NCBI RefSeq assembly: GCF_000696575.1
Contig: NZ_JMSQ01000008.1
Coordinates: 62,001-126,000, forward strand
Direction: 5' to 3'
Origin: Siccibacter colletis
Lineage (GTDB): Bacteria; Pseudomonadota; Gammaproteobacteria; Enterobacterales; Enterobacteriaceae
Length of the DNA stretch: 64,000 nt
Shown: positions 62,467 to 64,000 of the stretch, piece by piece
Position numbering within the stretch: the first letter of the stretch is position 1
Layout of the letters: each line of letters begins with the position of its first letter
Position numbers and translations under genes: made by a program
The notes under the pieces: generated by a model
Told to the model about the DNA's origin: nothing
The model's database searches: none
What the model saw: only the letters and a program-made list of their open reading frames with translations

Positions 62467-63516
62467 ATGACTACACCGCAGAACGACAAGCCTGGCCTGC
62501 ACATGCTGCAGAAGCTGGCCGCGCTGGTCATTATCCTCGCGGGACTCCACGCGGCGGCGGATATTCTGGTGCCGCTGCTGCTGGCCGCGTTCTTTGCCAT
62601 TGTTCTTAACCCACTGGTGACCTGGTTTATCCGCCGCGGCATCAACCGCCCGATGGCGATCACCATCGTGGTGCTGGTAATGCTGATTGGCCTCACCGCG
62701 CTGTTTGGCGTGCTGGCCGCCTCGCTCAACGAGTTTGTCGCCATGCTGCCGAAGTACAACAAAGAGCTGACGCGCAAACTTTATAATTTGCAGGAGTATC
62801 TTCCGTTCCTGAATCTGCACGTCTCGCCGGAACGCATGCTGCAGCGCATGGACTCCGACAAGATGATGGCCTTCGCCACCACCCTGATGACCAGCCTGTC
62901 CGGTGCGATGGCCAGCATCGGTCTGCTGGTCATGACGGTGGTATTTATGCTGTTTGAAGTGCGTCACCTGCCCTACAAACTGCGCTTTGCGCTGGCTAAT
63001 CCGCAGATCCACATTGCCGGTCTGCACCGGGCGCTGAAGGGCGTGAGCCACTATCTGGCGCTAAAAACGCTGATCAGCGTCTGGACCGGGTTGATTATCT
63101 GGCTGGGGCTGATGCTGCTCGACGTGCAGTTTGCGCTAATGTGGGGCGTGCTGGGCTTCCTGCTCAACTACATTCCCAACATCGGTTCAGTGCTCTCCGC
63201 CATTCCGCCGATGATTCAGGCGCTGCTGTTCAACGGCTTCTACGAGTGTGTGATGGTCGGCGCGCTGTTCCTGGTGGTGCACATGGTGCTTGGCAATATG
63301 GTGGAGCCGCGCATGATGGGCCATCGCCTCGGCATGTCCACGCTGGTGGTGTTCCTCTCGCTGCTGTTCTGGGGCTGGCTGCTTGGTCCGGTGGGGATGC
63401 TGCTCTCGGTGCCGCTCACCAGCGTGTGCAAAATCTGGATGGAAACCACCCACGGCGGCAGCAAAATCGCCGTCCTGCTTGGGCCTGGCCGACCCAAAAG
63501 TCGCCTGCCCGGATAG
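62467..63516 (+). CDS. yhhT: AI-2E-family permease YhhT
   Basis: 349-residue inner-membrane protein of the AI-2 exporter-like (PerM/TqsA) family, with about eight membrane segments and the family motifs LNYIPNIGSVLSAIPPM and GNMVEPRMMGHRLG. The exact role is not known. Divergent from yhhS. Confidence 0.92.
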   Translation: MTTPQNDKPGLHMLQKLAALVIILAGLHAAADILVPLLLAAFFAIVLNPLVTWFIRRGINRPMAITIVVLVMLIGLTALFGVLAASLNEFVAMLPKYNKELTRKLYNLQEYLPFLNLHVSPERMLQRMDSDKMMAFATTLMTSLSGAMASIGLLVMTVVFMLFEVRHLPYKLRFALANPQIHIAGLHRALKGVSHYLALKTLISVWTGLIIWLGLMLLDVQFALMWGVLGFLLNYIPNIGSVLSAIPPMIQALLFNGFYECVMVGALFLVVHMVLGNMVEPRMMGHRLGMSTLVVFLSLLFWGWLLGPVGMLLSVPLTSVCKIWMETTHGGSKIAVLLGPGRPKSRLPG

Positions 63517-63517
63517 C

Positions 63518-63547
63518 AAAAAAAAGCCTGCGCATGCAGGCTTTTTT
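63518..63547. terminator. Bidirectional terminator between yhhT and padC
   Basis: Stem AAGCCTGC / GCAGGCTT (loop GCAT) flanked by A and T runs, between convergent genes. Confidence 0.9.
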
Positions 63548-63565
63548 ATTCCCCGATAATCGGGT

Positions 63566-64000
63566 TTATTTCAGGTTTTCCGGGAAGTTTTCCGGCAGCT
63601 CGCTGGCGGCGCAGTTGATAACGCTGTCGTTATTCGCCCCGCAGTCGCGCACAAAGGTAATGGTGGCGAACTCATCAATCACTTCGGTCGGATAGGCCGG
63701 GCCCGCATCGCGATATGACTCCATCAGCGGAATATGCTCGTTCTGGAAGCAGACGGTTTTTTCCGGATTGTTGATCACCCAGCGCGGGAAGAAGATGGTG
63801 CCGTGGAACAGTTTGTCGCCGAGGTTAGCAATCAGGCTGACGTCGGTCCCGGTCGGTTCGGTCCAGGAAATTTTATAGGTGCTTTCCCCAACGCGAACGA
63901 TATACGCGTGCTGATCTTTTACCCAGCGATTACCGACGATGCCGCTGTGGATCCGGTAGTCGAGGGTGTGTTCGTTTTTAACGTAGATCTCGTAGTTCCA
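63566..64000 (-). CDS. padC: Phenolic acid decarboxylase PadC (C-terminal part)
   Basis: The frame is open to the window edge and gives 144 residues, clearly a phenolic acid decarboxylase: WNYEIYVKNEHTLDYRIHSG, then SWTEPTGTDVSLIANLGD with the catalytic Glu, and FHGTIFFPRWV. The full protein is about 165-170 residues, so roughly 25 N-terminal residues lie beyond the edge. It decarboxylates ferulic and p-coumaric acids to vinylphenols. In E. coli this side of yhhT holds acpT and the nik genes, so the locus differs here. Confidence 0.93.
   Translation of the reverse strand, partial: WNYEIYVKNEHTLDYRIHSGIVGNRWVKDQHAYIVRVGESTYKISWTEPTGTDVSLIANLGDKLFHGTIFFPRWVINNPEKTVCFQNEHIPLMESYRDAGPAYPTEVIDEFATITFVRDCGANNDSVINCAASELPENFPENLK

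Overview
The window is a chromosomal segment of an enterobacterium of the Enterobacter group or a close relative (Leclercia, Lelliottia, Kosakonia). The gene order is that of the E. coli nfuA/malT to yhhT region, proteins are close to E. coli K-12 at full length, and overall base composition is GC-rich. Species cannot be fixed from sequence alone.

Layout. 1-7936: end of nfuA, then malQ-malP (minus) divergent from the activator gene malT (plus), with a CRP site and MalT-box-like hexamers between them; gntT, which sits here in E. coli, is absent. 7968-8673: a RelE/HigB-like toxin and its HTH antitoxin where E. coli has rtcBA-rtcR. 8780-12519: glpEGR divergent from glpD with tandem GlpR operators. 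12592-22179: the glycogen cluster glgBXCAP. 22441-29999: asd, yhgN, a truncated IprA/YaiV-like regulator, gluconate genes gntU-gntK-gntR, pirin yhhW and oxidoreductase yhhX. 30239-31667: a membrane-anchored bactofilin, the iron-responsive sRNA ryhB with a Fur box, and acetyltransferase yhhY. 31868-39212: ggt, yhhA and ugpBAECQ with REP units between ugpB and ugpA and a Pho box upstream. 39466-47312: the branched-chain amino-acid operon livKHMGF, panM, an inserted AT-richer two-gene unit (45215-46077) that looks like a pore-type effector with a membrane immunity protein, and livJ. 47556-52861: rpoH (sigmaE promoter and DnaA box), ftsYEX, rsmD, yhhL. 52992-59592: yhhN, zntA with a textbook ZntR promoter, a GC-rich stretch resembling the phage Ash family, an orphan TRAP transporter and tusA. 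59803-64000: yhhQ under a preQ1-I riboswitch, dcrB, yhhS, yhhT, and the C-terminal part of padC at the right edge.

How it works together. Most of the window is carbohydrate storage and scavenging: maltodextrin breakdown (mal), glycogen synthesis and breakdown (glg), gluconate (gnt), glycerol-phosphate (glp, ugp) and amino-acid uptake (liv). The rest is core housekeeping: heat-shock sigma factor, division ABC complex, SRP receptor, rRNA methylation, zinc export and tRNA thiolation. Accessory DNA sits at a few junctions: malT/glpR, yhgN/gntU, yhhX/ryhB, panM/livJ, zntA/tusA and downstream of yhhT. The most promising undescribed item is the effector/immunity-like pair at 45215-46077. The Ash-like fusion to the zntA end, the hairpin over the zntA ribosome-binding site and the preQ1 riboswitch on yhhQ also deserve attention.
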